Shown: positions 42,574-51,446, counted from the first letter of the stretch. The stretch: DNA of 64,000 bases from Streptomyces plumbidurans (GCF_019857225.1 NZ_JAFJSY010000059.1:1-64000), one strand, 5' to 3'. Notes: generated by a model from the sequence alone, not told the origin. Numbers and translations are program-made.

Positions 42574-44007
42574 GTGAGCAGCAACAGCGGTGACGTTCGG
42601 CTCTGGGGCGGCCGTTTCGCCGACGGTCCCGCCGAGGCCCTGGCGAAGCTGTCCGCGTCCGTCCACTTCGACTGGCGGCTCGCGCCGTACGACATCGCCG
42701 GCTCCCGAGCGCACGCGCGCGTGCTGCACACGGCGGGACTGCTCACCGAGGACGAGCTGACCCGGATGCTCGCCGGGCTCGACCGGCTCGAGGCGGACGT
42801 GGCCTCCGGTGCGTTCGTCGGTACGGTCGCCGACGAGGACGTCCACACCGCCCTGGAGCGTGGTCTGCTCGAACGCCTGGGCCCCGAACTCGGCGGCAAG
42901 CTGCGCGCGGGCCGCTCCCGCAACGACCAGGTGGCCACCCTCTTCCGGATGTACCTCCGCGACCACGCCCGCATCATCGGCGGACTGATCGCCGACCTCC
43001 AGGACGCCCTGGTCGGCCTCGCCGAGGCCCACCCCGACACGGCGATGCCCGGCCGCACCCACCTCCAGCACGCCCAGCCGGTGCTGTTCGCCCATCACGT
43101 CCTCGCGCACGTCCAGTCCCTGTCCCGGGACGCCGAACGCCTGCGCCAGTGGGACGAGCGCACGGCCGTGTCGCCGTACGGCTCGGGCGCGCTCGCGGGC
43201 TCCTCCCTCGGCCTGGACCCGGAGGCGGTCGCGCGGGATCTCGGCTTCGAGCACGGCAGCGCCGCCAACTCCATCGACGGCACCGCCTCCCGCGACTTCG
43301 TCGCCGAGTTCGCCTTCATCACGGCGATGATCGGGGTGAACCTCTCCCGGATCGCGGAGGAGGTCATCATCTGGAACACGAAGGAGTTCTCCTTCGTGAC
43401 CCTGCACGACGCCTTCTCCACGGGCTCGTCGATCATGCCGCAGAAGAAGAACCCGGACATCGCCGAGCTGGCGCGGGGCAAGTCGGGCCGTCTCATCGGT
43501 AACCTGACCGGCCTGCTGGCCACGCTCAAGGCCCTCCCGCTCGCATACAACCGCGACCTGCAGGAGGACAAGGAGCCGGTCTTCGACTCCTGCGACCAAC
43601 TGGAGGTCCTGCTCCCGGCCTTCACCGGGATGATGGCCACCCTCACGGTCAACCGCGAGCGCATGGAGGAACTGGCCCCGGCCGGCTTCTCGCTCGCCAC
43701 CGACATCGCCGAGTGGCTGGTCAAGCAGGGCGTGCCCTTCCGTGTCGCCCACGAGGTGGCCGGCGAGTGCGTCAAGGCCGCCGAGGCCGAGGGCAAGGAA
43801 CTGGCGGACCTGACGGACGAGCAGTTCGCCAAGATCTCCGCCCACCTCACCCCCGAGGTCCGCAGCGTCCTCAACGTCCCCGGCGCCCTCGCCTCCCGCG
43901 ACGGCCGCGGCGGAACGGCACCCAGCGCCGTAGCGATCCAACTGGCAGAGGTGAAGGCAAACGTGGCGGCGCAGCACGCCTGGGCGGCGGCGAAGAAGAA
44001 GGGCTGA
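42574..44007 (+). CDS. argH: Argininosuccinate lyase
   Basis: 477 residues, GTG at 42574 after GAGGAG. Family signatures: LWGGRFADGPAEALAKLSAS, EDVHTALERGL, RNDQVATLFRMYLR, GRTHLQHAQPVLFAHH and the fumarase/lyase signature GSSIMPQKKNPDIAEL. It cleaves argininosuccinate to arginine and fumarate, the last arginine step. argG is not in this window. Its own ARG box puts it in the ArgR regulon with argCJBDR, about 14 kb away. Confidence 0.97.
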   Translation: MSSNSGDVRLWGGRFADGPAEALAKLSASVHFDWRLAPYDIAGSRAHARVLHTAGLLTEDELTRMLAGLDRLEADVASGAFVGTVADEDVHTALERGLLERLGPELGGKLRAGRSRNDQVATLFRMYLRDHARIIGGLIADLQDALVGLAEAHPDTAMPGRTHLQHAQPVLFAHHVLAHVQSLSRDAERLRQWDERTAVSPYGSGALAGSSLGLDPEAVARDLGFEHGSAANSIDGTASRDFVAEFAFITAMIGVNLSRIAEEVIIWNTKEFSFVTLHDAFSTGSSIMPQKKNPDIAELARGKSGRLIGNLTGLLATLKALPLAYNRDLQEDKEPVFDSCDQLEVLLPAFTGMMATLTVNRERMEELAPAGFSLATDIAEWLVKQGVPFRVAHEVAGECVKAAEAEGKELADLTDEQFAKISAHLTPEVRSVLNVPGALASRDGRGGTAPSAVAIQLAEVKANVAAQHAWAAAKKKG

Positions 44008-44028
44008 GCGGCAAGGCGGCTTCTTATC

Positions 44029-44074
44029 GGGGGCGCGGGGAACTGTGCGAGCACCCACAAGGCACCCGCCACCG
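44029..44074 (+). repeat. Dispersed intergenic repeat, copy 3
   Basis: GGCGCGGGGAACTGTGCGA with the CACCCACAAGGCACCCGCC tail, 22 bp after the argH stop. One base differs in the core (T for C). Confidence 0.88.
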
Positions 44075-44101
44075 CCGACGCTCCGCAACCCCCGCCCTCT
44101 T

Positions 44102-44133
44102 CCGCGATGGTCGAAGGTCATCGCGGGTACGTT
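44102..44133 (+). promoter_or_regulatory. Inverted repeat before the aldo/keto reductase gene
   Basis: CCGCGATG (44102-44109) and CATCGCGG (44119-44126) are a perfect 8-bp inverted repeat with a 9-bp spacer. TACGTT (44128-44133) could be a -10 just downstream. Operator or leader stem. Confidence 0.4.
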
Positions 44134-44173
44134 GGATCGGAAGCCGTACAGGAGCCGACCCACGGAGCCCGCG

Positions 44174-45145
44174 ATGCCCTTCGCCCGACTGGCAACAGCG
44201 ACCACCCCCACCTGCCACATCGGCCTCGGTCTCGCCGCGATCGGCCGTCCCGGCTACATCAACCTCGGGCGCGAGGAGGACCTCGGCGAGGACCGCAGCG
44301 TCGAGACGCTGCGCGCCCGCACCCAAGAACTCCTCGACGCCGCCTACGCCCAGGGCGTGCGCTACTTCGACGTGGCGCGCTCCTACGGCCGCTCGGAGGA
44401 GTTCCTCGCCGACTGGCTGACGGCCCGCCCCGGCTTCGACGACATCGTCGTCGGCAGCAAGTGGGGCTACACCTACACCGCGGACTGGACGACGGACGCG
44501 CAGCAGCACGAGGTCAAGGACCACACCCTCGCGACATACGAGCGCCAGCGCGCCGAAAGTGCCCAACTGCTCGGCGACCGCCTGGACCTGTACCAGATCC
44601 ACTCGGTGACCCCCGACAGCCCGGCCCTCACCGACAAGGAACTCCATGCCAGGCTCGCGGAGGCGGCCGCGCAGGGCACGACCATCGGCTTCTCCACCAG
44701 CGGCCCGGCCCAGGCGGACGCCGTCCGTGCCGCCCTCGCCGTGACGGTCGACGGCGAGCCCCTCTTCCGTACCGTCCAGTCGACGTACAACATCCTGGAG
44801 ACCTCGGCCGCCCCCGCCCTCGCCGAGGCGCACGACGCCGGACTCACGGTGATCGTCAAGGAGGGCATGGCCAACGGCCGCCTCGCGGCACCGCACGCCC
44901 CCGACGCCCTGAAGTCCGTGGCCGAGGAAACGTCCCTGGGCTGCGACGCGGTGGCCCTCGCCGTGATCCTGCGCGAACCCTGGGCCGGGGTCGTGCTCTC
45001 CGGCGCGGCGACGGTCAACCAGCTCACCTCCAATCTGCACGCGGCGGTCGTGGACCTGGAGGAGGACCAGCTCGCCCGGCTCGCGGCTCTGGCCGAGGAG
45101 CCCCACGCGTACTGGGCCAAGCGCAGCAGCCTTCCCTGGCACTGA
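44174..45145 (+). CDS. Aldo/keto reductase
   Basis: 323 residues from the ATG at 44174. NADPH-dependent AKR barrel with catalytic Asp/Tyr in GVRYFDVARSYGRSEEFL, Lys in VVGSKWGYTYT, and Gln/His in LDLYQIHSVTPDS. The C-terminal part (GVVLSGAATVNQLTSNL) matches the cofactor phosphate-binding end. The substrate is unknown. A dispersed repeat and an inverted repeat precede it; the TetR/MFS pair follows. Confidence 0.9.
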   Translation: MPFARLATATTPTCHIGLGLAAIGRPGYINLGREEDLGEDRSVETLRARTQELLDAAYAQGVRYFDVARSYGRSEEFLADWLTARPGFDDIVVGSKWGYTYTADWTTDAQQHEVKDHTLATYERQRAESAQLLGDRLDLYQIHSVTPDSPALTDKELHARLAEAAAQGTTIGFSTSGPAQADAVRAALAVTVDGEPLFRTVQSTYNILETSAAPALAEAHDAGLTVIVKEGMANGRLAAPHAPDALKSVAEETSLGCDAVALAVILREPWAGVVLSGAATVNQLTSNLHAAVVDLEEDQLARLAALAEEPHAYWAKRSSLPWH

Positions 45146-45190
45146 CGGCAGCGTCCTGACCCGCAACCCGTGAGTCACGTATGCCGCCGG

Positions 45191-45221
45191 TGAGACAAAG
45201 ATGTCTCATCTGGGTTATCCT
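45191..45221 (+). promoter_or_regulatory. TetR operator and leaderless promoter
   Basis: TGAGACA (45191-45197) and TGTCTCA (45202-45208) form a perfect 7-bp inverted repeat around AAGA. TATCCT (45216-45221) ends six bases before the TetR ATG at 45228, so the mRNA probably starts at the start codon. The palindrome covers the -35 position, which is classic autorepression. Confidence 0.7.
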
Positions 45222-45227
45222 TGTGTC

Positions 45228-45779
45228 ATGCCTGTCGACCGTGACCACGTCCTGCGCTCCGCCGCCGCCCTGCTGACCCGCAAGTCCACCGCGACGATGG
45301 ACGAGGTCGCCAGGGCGGCCGGGATCAGCCGCGCCACCCTGCACCGGCACTTCGCCGGCCGCGACGCGCTCGTACGGGCGCTGGAGTCGCTCGGCATCGC
45401 CGAGTGCGAGGCGGCGCTGGACGCGGCCCGCCCGGACGAGGGCCCGGCGGCCGACGCCGTACGGCGGCTCATCCTGGCGGTGGAGCCCTCGGCCGCCCTG
45501 CTCGCCTTCCTCTACACCGAGAACCAGCTGTTCGAGGGCGAGCAGCAGCACGCGGGCTGGACCCGCATCGACGACCGCATCGCGACCCTGTTCCGGCGCG
45601 GCCAGGCCTCCGGCGAGTTCCGGATCGACCTCACGCCGGCCTGGCTGACCGAGGCGCTGTACGGGCTGCTCGCCTCCGGCGCCTGGGCCGTGCTGGAGGG
45701 CCGCGTGGCACCCAAGGACTTCACCTTCATGATCACCGAGCTGCTGCTCGGTGGCGCACTACGTCGAACGAACCAGTGA
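45228..45779 (+). CDS. TetR family transcriptional regulator
   Basis: 183 residues from the ATG at 45228 (MPVDRDHVLRSAAALLTRK). HTH about 20-45 (TMDEVARAAGISRATLHRHF) and a helical ligand-binding C-domain. I rejected the ATG at 45201 because it lies inside the operator. The downstream MFS gene starts 10 bp after the stop, so the regulator and its target transporter are co-transcribed. Confidence 0.92.
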   Translation: MPVDRDHVLRSAAALLTRKSTATMDEVARAAGISRATLHRHFAGRDALVRALESLGIAECEAALDAARPDEGPAADAVRRLILAVEPSAALLAFLYTENQLFEGEQQHAGWTRIDDRIATLFRRGQASGEFRIDLTPAWLTEALYGLLASGAWAVLEGRVAPKDFTFMITELLLGGALRRTNQ

Positions 45780-45789
45780 GAGAGGAATC

Positions 45790-47301
45790 ATGACCAGCAC
45801 CCTGCAGCCGGCGACCACGACCGAGGCGGTGAAGCGCCCGGGCCGCTGGCTCGCGCTGTCCGTCCTCGTGCTCGCCGTGCTGCTGGTGGCCGTCGACGCG
45901 ACCGTCCTCGGTCTCGCGACCCCCTTCATCAGCGAGGACCTGAAGCCGTCCGGCACGCAGTTGCTCTGGATCGGCGACGTCTACTCCTTCGTCATCGCCG
46001 GACTGCTCGTCTCCATGGGCAGCCTCGGCGACCGCATCGGCCGCAAGCGGATCCTGCTCGGCGGCGCCACGGCCTTCGGCGCGATATCCGTCCTCAACGC
46101 CTATGCGACGACACCCGAGTTGCTGATCCTGGCCCGCGCCCTGCTCGGCGTCGCGGGCGCGACCCTCATGCCCGCCACCCTCGCCCTGATCCGCAACCTC
46201 TTCCACGACGCGCGCGAGCGCAGCCTCGCGGTGGGCATCTGGGGCGCAACCGCCTCCGCGGGCACGGCCGTCGGGCCGATCGCCGGCGGCTTCCTGCTGG
46301 AGCACTTCTGGTGGGGCTCGGTCTTCCTGATCAACCTGCCGGTGATGGCCGTCCTGGTCCTGGTCGGCATCAAGCTGCTGCCGGAGTCGAAGAACCCGGA
46401 CCCCGGCCCCTGGGACCTGATCAGCGTCATGCTGTCACTGGTCGGCCTGATCGCCGTCGTCTACGCGGTCAAGGAGGCGGCGACGCACGGCTTCTCGTGG
46501 GCGGCACTGGGCGCGGGCCTGCTGGGCGCGGCGGCCCTGTACTGGTTCGTCCGCCGCCAATTGACGCTCCCGGCACCGCTGCTGGACATGCGGCTGTTCC
46601 GCAACCGCGGTTTCAGCGCCGCCGTCCTGGCCGACCTGCTGACCATCCTCGGCCTGTCGGGCCTGGTCTTCTTCCTGTCGCAGTATCTGCAACTCGTCCA
46701 GGGCAGGCCCCCGTTCGAGGCGGGACTGGCCGAACTGCCCGCCGCGGTGGGCGCGGTGGCGGCGGGTCTGGTCGCGGGCCGGACGGCCCGGCGCTTCTCG
46801 GTACGCGCGGTGGTGTCGGGCGGCCTGGCCGCGGTGGGTCTGGCACTGGCCGCCCTCACCCTGATCGACGCGTCGACGGGCTACCCCCTGCTGGGTGCCG
46901 CCCTGCTGGTCGTGGGAGTGGGCGCCGGCTTCTCCTTCACGGTGACGTCCGACGTCATCCTCTCCTCCGTACCGAAGGAACAGGCGGGCGCGGCCTCCGC
47001 CGTCTCGGAGACGGCGTACGAACTCGGCGCGGCCCTCGGCATCGCGCTCCTCGGCACGATCGTGACGGGCGTCTACCGCGGCTTCACGGCCCCGGCAGGC
47101 ACCCCAGCGGGAGCACACGAGTCCCTGGGCGCCGCGACCGAGGCATCGACCGCGATGCCGGCCGAAACCGCCCACACCATGCTGACTTCAGCCCGAGACG
47201 CGTTCGTCGACGGCCTGTGCCTGGCATCAGGCGTAGGCGCGGCGGTCCTGCTCGCGACAGCGACGGCAGCGTGGTACCTGCTCCGCGGACAACGCCTCTA
47301 G
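45790..47301 (+). CDS. MFS drug exporter, DHA2 (14-TM) family
   Basis: 503 residues, ATG at 45790 after GAGAGAGGA. About 14 hydrophobic segments. Motif A is GSLGDRIGRKRILLGGATAF and the family D1 motif is VAVDATVLGLATPFISEDL. It probably exports toxic cations or drugs by proton antiport (QacA-like). Co-transcribed with, and presumably controlled by, the TetR regulator before it. A dispersed repeat follows its stop. Confidence 0.92.
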   Translation: MTSTLQPATTTEAVKRPGRWLALSVLVLAVLLVAVDATVLGLATPFISEDLKPSGTQLLWIGDVYSFVIAGLLVSMGSLGDRIGRKRILLGGATAFGAISVLNAYATTPELLILARALLGVAGATLMPATLALIRNLFHDARERSLAVGIWGATASAGTAVGPIAGGFLLEHFWWGSVFLINLPVMAVLVLVGIKLLPESKNPDPGPWDLISVMLSLVGLIAVVYAVKEAATHGFSWAALGAGLLGAAALYWFVRRQLTLPAPLLDMRLFRNRGFSAAVLADLLTILGLSGLVFFLSQYLQLVQGRPPFEAGLAELPAAVGAVAAGLVAGRTARRFSVRAVVSGGLAAVGLALAALTLIDASTGYPLLGAALLVVGVGAGFSFTVTSDVILSSVPKEQAGAASAVSETAYELGAALGIALLGTIVTGVYRGFTAPAGTPAGAHESLGAATEASTAMPAETAHTMLTSARDAFVDGLCLASGVGAAVLLATATAAWYLLRGQRL

Positions 47302-47321
47302 GCTTTTGGTCTTTTGCTTTT

Positions 47322-47367
47322 AGGGGCGCGGGGAACTGCGCGAGCAACCCCAACGAACCCGCACCCG
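47322..47367 (+). repeat. Dispersed intergenic repeat, copy 4
   Basis: GGCGCGGGGAACTGCGCGA with the CAACGAACCCGCACCCG tail, between the convergent MFS and acyltransferase genes. A T-rich run (GCTTTTGGTCTTTTGCTTTT) just before it may act as a terminator. Confidence 0.9.
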
Positions 47368-47378
47368 ACAACGACCCG

Positions 47379-48050
47379 CTAAGCAGCTTTCGCCTTGGTC
47401 GCATACATGTCCACATACTCCTGCCCCGACAACCGCATGACCTCCGCCATCACGGAGTCGGTGACGGCCCGCAGCACATACCGGTCGCGATCCATCCCCT
47501 CGTAACGAGAGAACTCCATCGCCTCGCCGAACCGGACCGTGACCCGCCCGGGACGGGGGAGCCCCGACCCACCCGGCTGCAGCTTGTCCGTCCCGATCAT
47601 CGCGAAGGGCACGACCGGCGCCCCCGTCATCAGCGTCAGCCGGGCGATGCCGGTGCGGCCCCGGTACAGACGGCCGTCGGGCGACCGGGTGCCCTCGGGG
47701 TAGATCCCGAAGACCTTGTTCTCCTCCAGCACACGGCGCCCGGTCATCAGCGCGGCGACGCCGCCCCGGCCGCCGTCGCGGTCGACCGGGATCATGCCGA
47801 CGCCGGTGAAGAACCAGGCCATGAGGCGGCCCTTGAAGCCCTTGCCGGTGACGTACTCGTCCTTGCCGATGAAGAAGACCTGACGGTCGCAGACCAGGGG
47901 CAGGATCATCGAGTCGATGAAGGTCACGTGGTTGCCGGCCAGGATGACCGGACCGTCGCCCGGGATGTGCTCCGCACCCTCCACCCTTGGGCGGAACATC
48001 AGGCGCATGATCGGTCCGAGCACTGCCTTGATGAGCACGAAGCGGGACAA
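47379..48050 (-). CDS. 1-acyl-sn-glycerol-3-phosphate acyltransferase (PlsC type)
   Basis: 223 residues from a TTG at 48050; GGAGGG precedes it at good spacing and homology starts SRFVLIKAVLGPIMR. Acyltransferase motifs: block I NHVTFIDSM (His41, Asp46), block II GMIPVDRD, block III YPEGTRSPDG. It acylates lysophosphatidate in phospholipid synthesis at the membrane. Longer upstream readings in this frame have no start with a ribosome site. Confidence 0.9.
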   Translation of the reverse strand: MSRFVLIKAVLGPIMRLMFRPRVEGAEHIPGDGPVILAGNHVTFIDSMILPLVCDRQVFFIGKDEYVTGKGFKGRLMAWFFTGVGMIPVDRDGGRGGVAALMTGRRVLEENKVFGIYPEGTRSPDGRLYRGRTGIARLTLMTGAPVVPFAMIGTDKLQPGGSGLPRPGRVTVRFGEAMEFSRYEGMDRDRYVLRAVTDSVMAEVMRLSGQEYVDMYATKAKAA

Positions 48051-48399
48051 CGGGCCCTCCGGTGTCAAGGGATTCGATATGAGTATGTGCAGGTGAGGAC
48101 GATACTCGCGGAGCCGGGGGCTTTGCACATCGGGTTCACCCAAGTCCTGCGGGCCGTGCAGGTGCTGTTGACGCGTGTTTACCTGCGGTGACGTCCTGGT
48201 GCCTGCCGGTAACCACGCCGTCACGGTGTGACAGACATCGCGCACGTGAAAAAGGCGAGCCCTCCTCCGGGTCCTCTTCCTCCGGGTTCCCGAGCGACAT
48301 GCCCCGTCACCCGCGTGTTCCGGCCAGGGTCTCCCTCGCGCCATGTCCACGCCCCTACGATCGGCGCGCATCGACCAGGCCGACGCGGAGGAGGCGCTC
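48051..48399. other. Divergent intergenic region plsC / glycerophosphodiesterase gene
   Basis: 349 bp with no gene I can support; short open frames run through it without ribosome sites or codon bias. A 6-bp inverted repeat GAGTAT/ATACTC (48081-48086, 48102-48107) lies on the plsC side. TACGAT near 48355 is a weak -10 candidate for the plus strand. Confidence 0.6.
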
Positions 48400-49557
48400 A
48401 TGGGAACGCAGGACGAGCAGAGGGACGGCACCGGACGGCGCGCGCTCCTCGGTGCGGCCGTGCTGGGCGCGGGCGGAGCCGTACTGGGCCTGTCCGGGAC
48501 CGCGAGAGCCGCCGAGGCGCACCACGGCGGCGGGCTGCGGAGCCTGCCCAAACCGACGATCATCGGCCACCGCGGAACCGCCGGCTACCGGCCCGAGCAC
48601 ACCTTCGGCTCCTACGAACTGGCCCTGGACCTCGGCGCCGACGTCGTCGAGGCCGGCGACCTGTGCCCCACCAAGGACGGCCATCTGGTCTGCCGTCACG
48701 AACCGGAGATCGGCGGCACCACGGACGTCGCCGACCACCCGGAGTTCGCCGGCCGCAAGACCACCAAGGTGCTGGACGGCGTCCCCACCACCGGCTGGTT
48801 CACCGAGGACTTCACGCTCGCCGAGCTGAAGACGCTGCGCGCGGTCGAGCGCATCCCGGCCAACCGTCCGCACAACACGCTCTACAACGGCCGCTGGGAG
48901 ATCCCCACCTTCGAGGAAGTCCTGAAGTGGCAGGACGAGCAGACCCGCACGCGCGGCAAGCAGGTCTGGATCTACCCCGAGACCAAGCACCCCACCTACT
49001 TCCGCAAGCTCGGCCTGGGCGTCGAGGAGCGGGTCGCCAAGCTGCTGCGCAAGCACGGCAAGGACCGGCGGAACTCGCCGGTCATCGTGCAGTCCTTCGA
49101 GCCGACCAGCATCCAGAAACTGAACACCCTGATCGACAACCCGCTCGTCGTCCTGCTCTCCACGGCGGACAGCAGGCCGTACGACTTCGTCGACACCGGC
49201 GACCCGCGCACCGTCGCGGACCTGATCACCCCGAAGGGGCTCCGGGAGATCGCCGGCTACGCGCAGGGCATCGGCCCCACCCTCGACCTGGTCATCACCA
49301 AGAAAGCCGACGGCAGCCTCGGCGAGCGGACCACGCTCGTCGCCGACGCGCACAAGGTCGGCCTGGTCCTGCACCCGTACACCATGCGCAACGAGAACCC
49401 CTTCCTGCCGCTGCGGTTCCGCAAGGGCAGCGACGCCGACGGGTACGGCGACGCCTTCGGCGCCTTCGCGACGTACTTCGCGACCGGCATCGACGGAGTC
49501 TTCACCGACAACGCCGACACCGCCCTGCTGGCCCGCGCGGACTTCGTCAACGGCTGA
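48400..49557 (+). CDS. Tat-exported glycerophosphoryl diester phosphodiesterase
   Basis: 385 residues from the ATG at 48400, with GGAGGAGG at 48387-48394. Twin-arginine signal GTGRRALLGAAVLGAGGAVL (11-30). The GDPD domain starts TIIGHRGTAGYRPEHTFGSY with His57, Arg58 and Glu66, then DGHLVCRHEPEI and YPETKHP. It hydrolyses glycerophosphodiesters outside the cell, giving glycerol-3-phosphate, a phosphate or carbon source. Confidence 0.93.
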   Translation: MGTQDEQRDGTGRRALLGAAVLGAGGAVLGLSGTARAAEAHHGGGLRSLPKPTIIGHRGTAGYRPEHTFGSYELALDLGADVVEAGDLCPTKDGHLVCRHEPEIGGTTDVADHPEFAGRKTTKVLDGVPTTGWFTEDFTLAELKTLRAVERIPANRPHNTLYNGRWEIPTFEEVLKWQDEQTRTRGKQVWIYPETKHPTYFRKLGLGVEERVAKLLRKHGKDRRNSPVIVQSFEPTSIQKLNTLIDNPLVVLLSTADSRPYDFVDTGDPRTVADLITPKGLREIAGYAQGIGPTLDLVITKKADGSLGERTTLVADAHKVGLVLHPYTMRNENPFLPLRFRKGSDADGYGDAFGAFATYFATGIDGVFTDNADTALLARADFVNG

Positions 49558-49583
49558 GCGCCGAGCCCCGGTCGGGGTGATTC

Positions 49584-49618
49584 GCGGCCGCCCGGGCAAC
49601 CCTGTGCCGGGCGGCCGC
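49584..49618 (+). terminator. Terminator after the glycerophosphodiesterase gene
   Basis: Perfect 12-bp stem GCGGCCGCCCGG / CCGGGCGGCCGC with an 11-base loop. Its position argues that the next gene starts at 49622 or 49631, not at the GTG at 49577. Confidence 0.8.
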
Positions 49619-49630
49619 GTCGTGCTGCGT

Positions 49631-50137
49631 ATGACGCACAACCTGGTTGCCGCCCTGCATCCGCTGCTCACGGCCGAGGCCTCCGCGGAGGCACACGCCT
49701 CCGGCACCGAGGCGGGCGACCTGGAACAGGCGGTCTGGCTGCGGCTCCTGGAGCATCTGGAGGAGGACGGCCCGCCCAGCGACCCGCACGACTGGCTGCG
49801 CAGCGCCGTCCGCTCCGAGGCGCGCCGCAGCCGCCGTACGAGCAGTGTCGAGCGTCCGTACGCCGGGGAGCCCGTGGACGACCTCGACCGCGACCCCGAG
49901 CAGCTGGCCCTCGCCGCCGCGAGGCGCCGGGCCCTGCGCGATGCGGTCCGCCGGCTGCCCGGCCGCTGCCCCCGTCTGTTGGAGGCTCTGCTGTCGCCGA
50001 AGGACCTGACATACCGGGAAATCGCGGGGGAGTTGGGTATCTCACAGGGAAGTCTCGGCCCGGAACGCTCCAGATGTCTGGGATGTCTGCGTCGATTGCT
50101 CGCACCGGAGGTTGCGACCCGCGAACCGCGGGGATAG
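49631..50137 (+). CDS. Sigma-70-like (ECF-type) factor
   Basis: 168 residues from the ATG at 49631 (MTHNLVAALHPLLTAEASAE); a GTG at 49622 is the alternative. A region-2-like stretch (DLEQAVWLRLLEHLEEDGPP, DPHDWLRSAVRSEARR) and region 4 HTH (LTYREIAGELGISQGSLGPE, RSRCLGCLRRLL) are present. It is compact, like short ECF sigma factors. No anti-sigma gene adjoins. Promoter targets are unknown. Confidence 0.82.
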   Translation: MTHNLVAALHPLLTAEASAEAHASGTEAGDLEQAVWLRLLEHLEEDGPPSDPHDWLRSAVRSEARRSRRTSSVERPYAGEPVDDLDRDPEQLALAAARRRALRDAVRRLPGRCPRLLEALLSPKDLTYREIAGELGISQGSLGPERSRCLGCLRRLLAPEVATREPRG

Positions 50138-50181
50138 GAGTGTTTACGACCGGCGATCAGGTGAGCGGGAGGCGTGCGCAC

Positions 50182-50679
50182 ATGGGCATGAGCGTGACCA
50201 TCTCGGTGGCGACCGAGCAGGATGCAGAGCAGATCTTCAGGCTCCAGTACCTGTGCTTCCAGAGCGAGGCGGCGCTGTACGGCAACTACCGCATCGACCC
50301 GCTCGTCCAGAGCCTCGACTCGGTCCGCCAGGAGGTGGCCGCGGACTGCGTCTACGTCGCGCGGCTCGGCGAGGAGGTCGTCGGCTCCGTGCGCGGCAGC
50401 GTCACCGAGGACGGCTCCGCCTCCATCGGCAAGCTCTGCGTGCACCCCCGCCTCCAGGGCCACGGCATCGGCGCCCGGCTGCTGCGCGCGGCCGAGTCGG
50501 CACTGGCCGAGGAGCGCGGCGCCAAGCGCTTCCGCCTGCACACCGGCCACCGCAGCGAGAACAACCTGCGGCTGTACCGCCGCGTCGGCTACGAGACGGT
50601 CGGCACGTCCCAGGGCAGCGACGGCGTCCCGATGATCGTTTTGGAGAAGGCGGCCGAGGCATACGTGGCTACTGCGTGA
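50182..50679 (+). CDS. GNAT family N-acetyltransferase
   Basis: 165 residues from the ATG at 50182 after GGGAGG. Acetyl-CoA binding region KLCVHPRLQGHGIGARLLRA, and C-terminal ENNLRLYRRVGYETVGTSQG. The substrate is unknown. Its 3' end overlaps the convergent membrane protein gene by 11 bp. Confidence 0.87.
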   Translation: MGMSVTISVATEQDAEQIFRLQYLCFQSEAALYGNYRIDPLVQSLDSVRQEVAADCVYVARLGEEVVGSVRGSVTEDGSASIGKLCVHPRLQGHGIGARLLRAAESALAEERGAKRFRLHTGHRSENNLRLYRRVGYETVGTSQGSDGVPMIVLEKAAEAYVATA

Positions 50680-51076
50680 CCTCGCGGTTCCTGCGCAGCC
50701 AGTAGAGCGCGGACAGCGGCAGCAGGACGGGGATGAAGACGTACCCCATGCCGTAGTCCGACCAGACCGTGGCGTCCGGGAAGGCCGAGGGGTCGGCCAG
50801 GGTCCAGGTGCCGACGATCAGCACGCCCGCGAGTTCGGCGGCGCAGCACACCTGCGCCGCCCTGCGGGCCCGCTCGCCGCCGCGGATCAGGGTGTACGTG
50901 ATGAACCCGTACACCACTCCCGCCAGCGCGGACAGGGAGTAGGCCAGTGGCGCCCGGTCGAAGTCGGTGGCGATCTGGTAGACGGAGCGCGACACCGCGC
51001 CGACGACCATCACGCCGTAGAACCAGACGAGCAACATGCCGGGCCCGCTGATGAGGCGCTTCGGCTTCTGTTCCAC
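50669..51076 (-). CDS. Integral membrane protein
   Basis: 135 residues from a GTG at 51076 (or a TTG at 51085). Four hydrophobic segments (GPGMLLVWFYGVMVVGAVSR; ALAGVVYGFITYTLI; VCCAAELAGVLIVGTWTLAD; YGMGYVFIPVLLPLSALYW). A conserved streptomycete family of unknown function that travels with the next gene upstream. Confidence 0.78.
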   Translation of the reverse strand: MEQKPKRLISGPGMLLVWFYGVMVVGAVSRSVYQIATDFDRAPLAYSLSALAGVVYGFITYTLIRGGERARRAAQVCCAAELAGVLIVGTWTLADPSAFPDATVWSDYGMGYVFIPVLLPLSALYWLRRNREVTQ

Positions 51077-51086
51077 GGTGGTCAAC

Positions 51087-51446
51087 TCACGCTCCCCAGA
51101 TGTCAAAGAGCCGCACCTCGAGCACGGCCAGCACCACACCGCCGGCGGCGACCGTCACCGAGCCCCACCGGGTGCGCTCCGCCAGCGACATGAACCCCGC
51201 CGCCGGGACGCACGCGACGGCGCCGATCAGATACGCCACGAAGATCGTCGTGCCCTGATCCGGCTTCTCGCCCCGCGCCAGCAGCACGATCCCGACCACC
51301 AGCTGCACCAGGGCCAGCAGCGACACCACACCCATGCCGATGAAGTGCCAGTCCTTCGTCGGCTGATCGCGGTAGGCCGCCCAGCCGCACCAGACGGCGA
51401 GCAGCAGTGCGGCGACGCCGGTCACCAGCGTCAGGACATCAAGCAT
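51087..51446 (-). CDS. Small integral membrane protein
   Basis: 119 residues with four membrane segments (MLDVLTLVTGVAALLLAVWC; GMGVVSLLALVQLVVGIVLL; IFVAYLIGAVACVPAAGFMS; VTVAAGGVVLAVLEVRLF). Ten bases separate it from the membrane gene it precedes, so they form an operon. Not otherwise recognised. Confidence 0.78.
   Translation of the reverse strand: MLDVLTLVTGVAALLLAVWCGWAAYRDQPTKDWHFIGMGVVSLLALVQLVVGIVLLARGEKPDQGTTIFVAYLIGAVACVPAAGFMSLAERTRWGSVTVAAGGVVLAVLEVRLFDIWGA

Noticed and set aside
49577..49630. GTG at 49577 as the start of the sigma-like gene
   Set aside because: The interval is a perfect terminator hairpin for the preceding gene.
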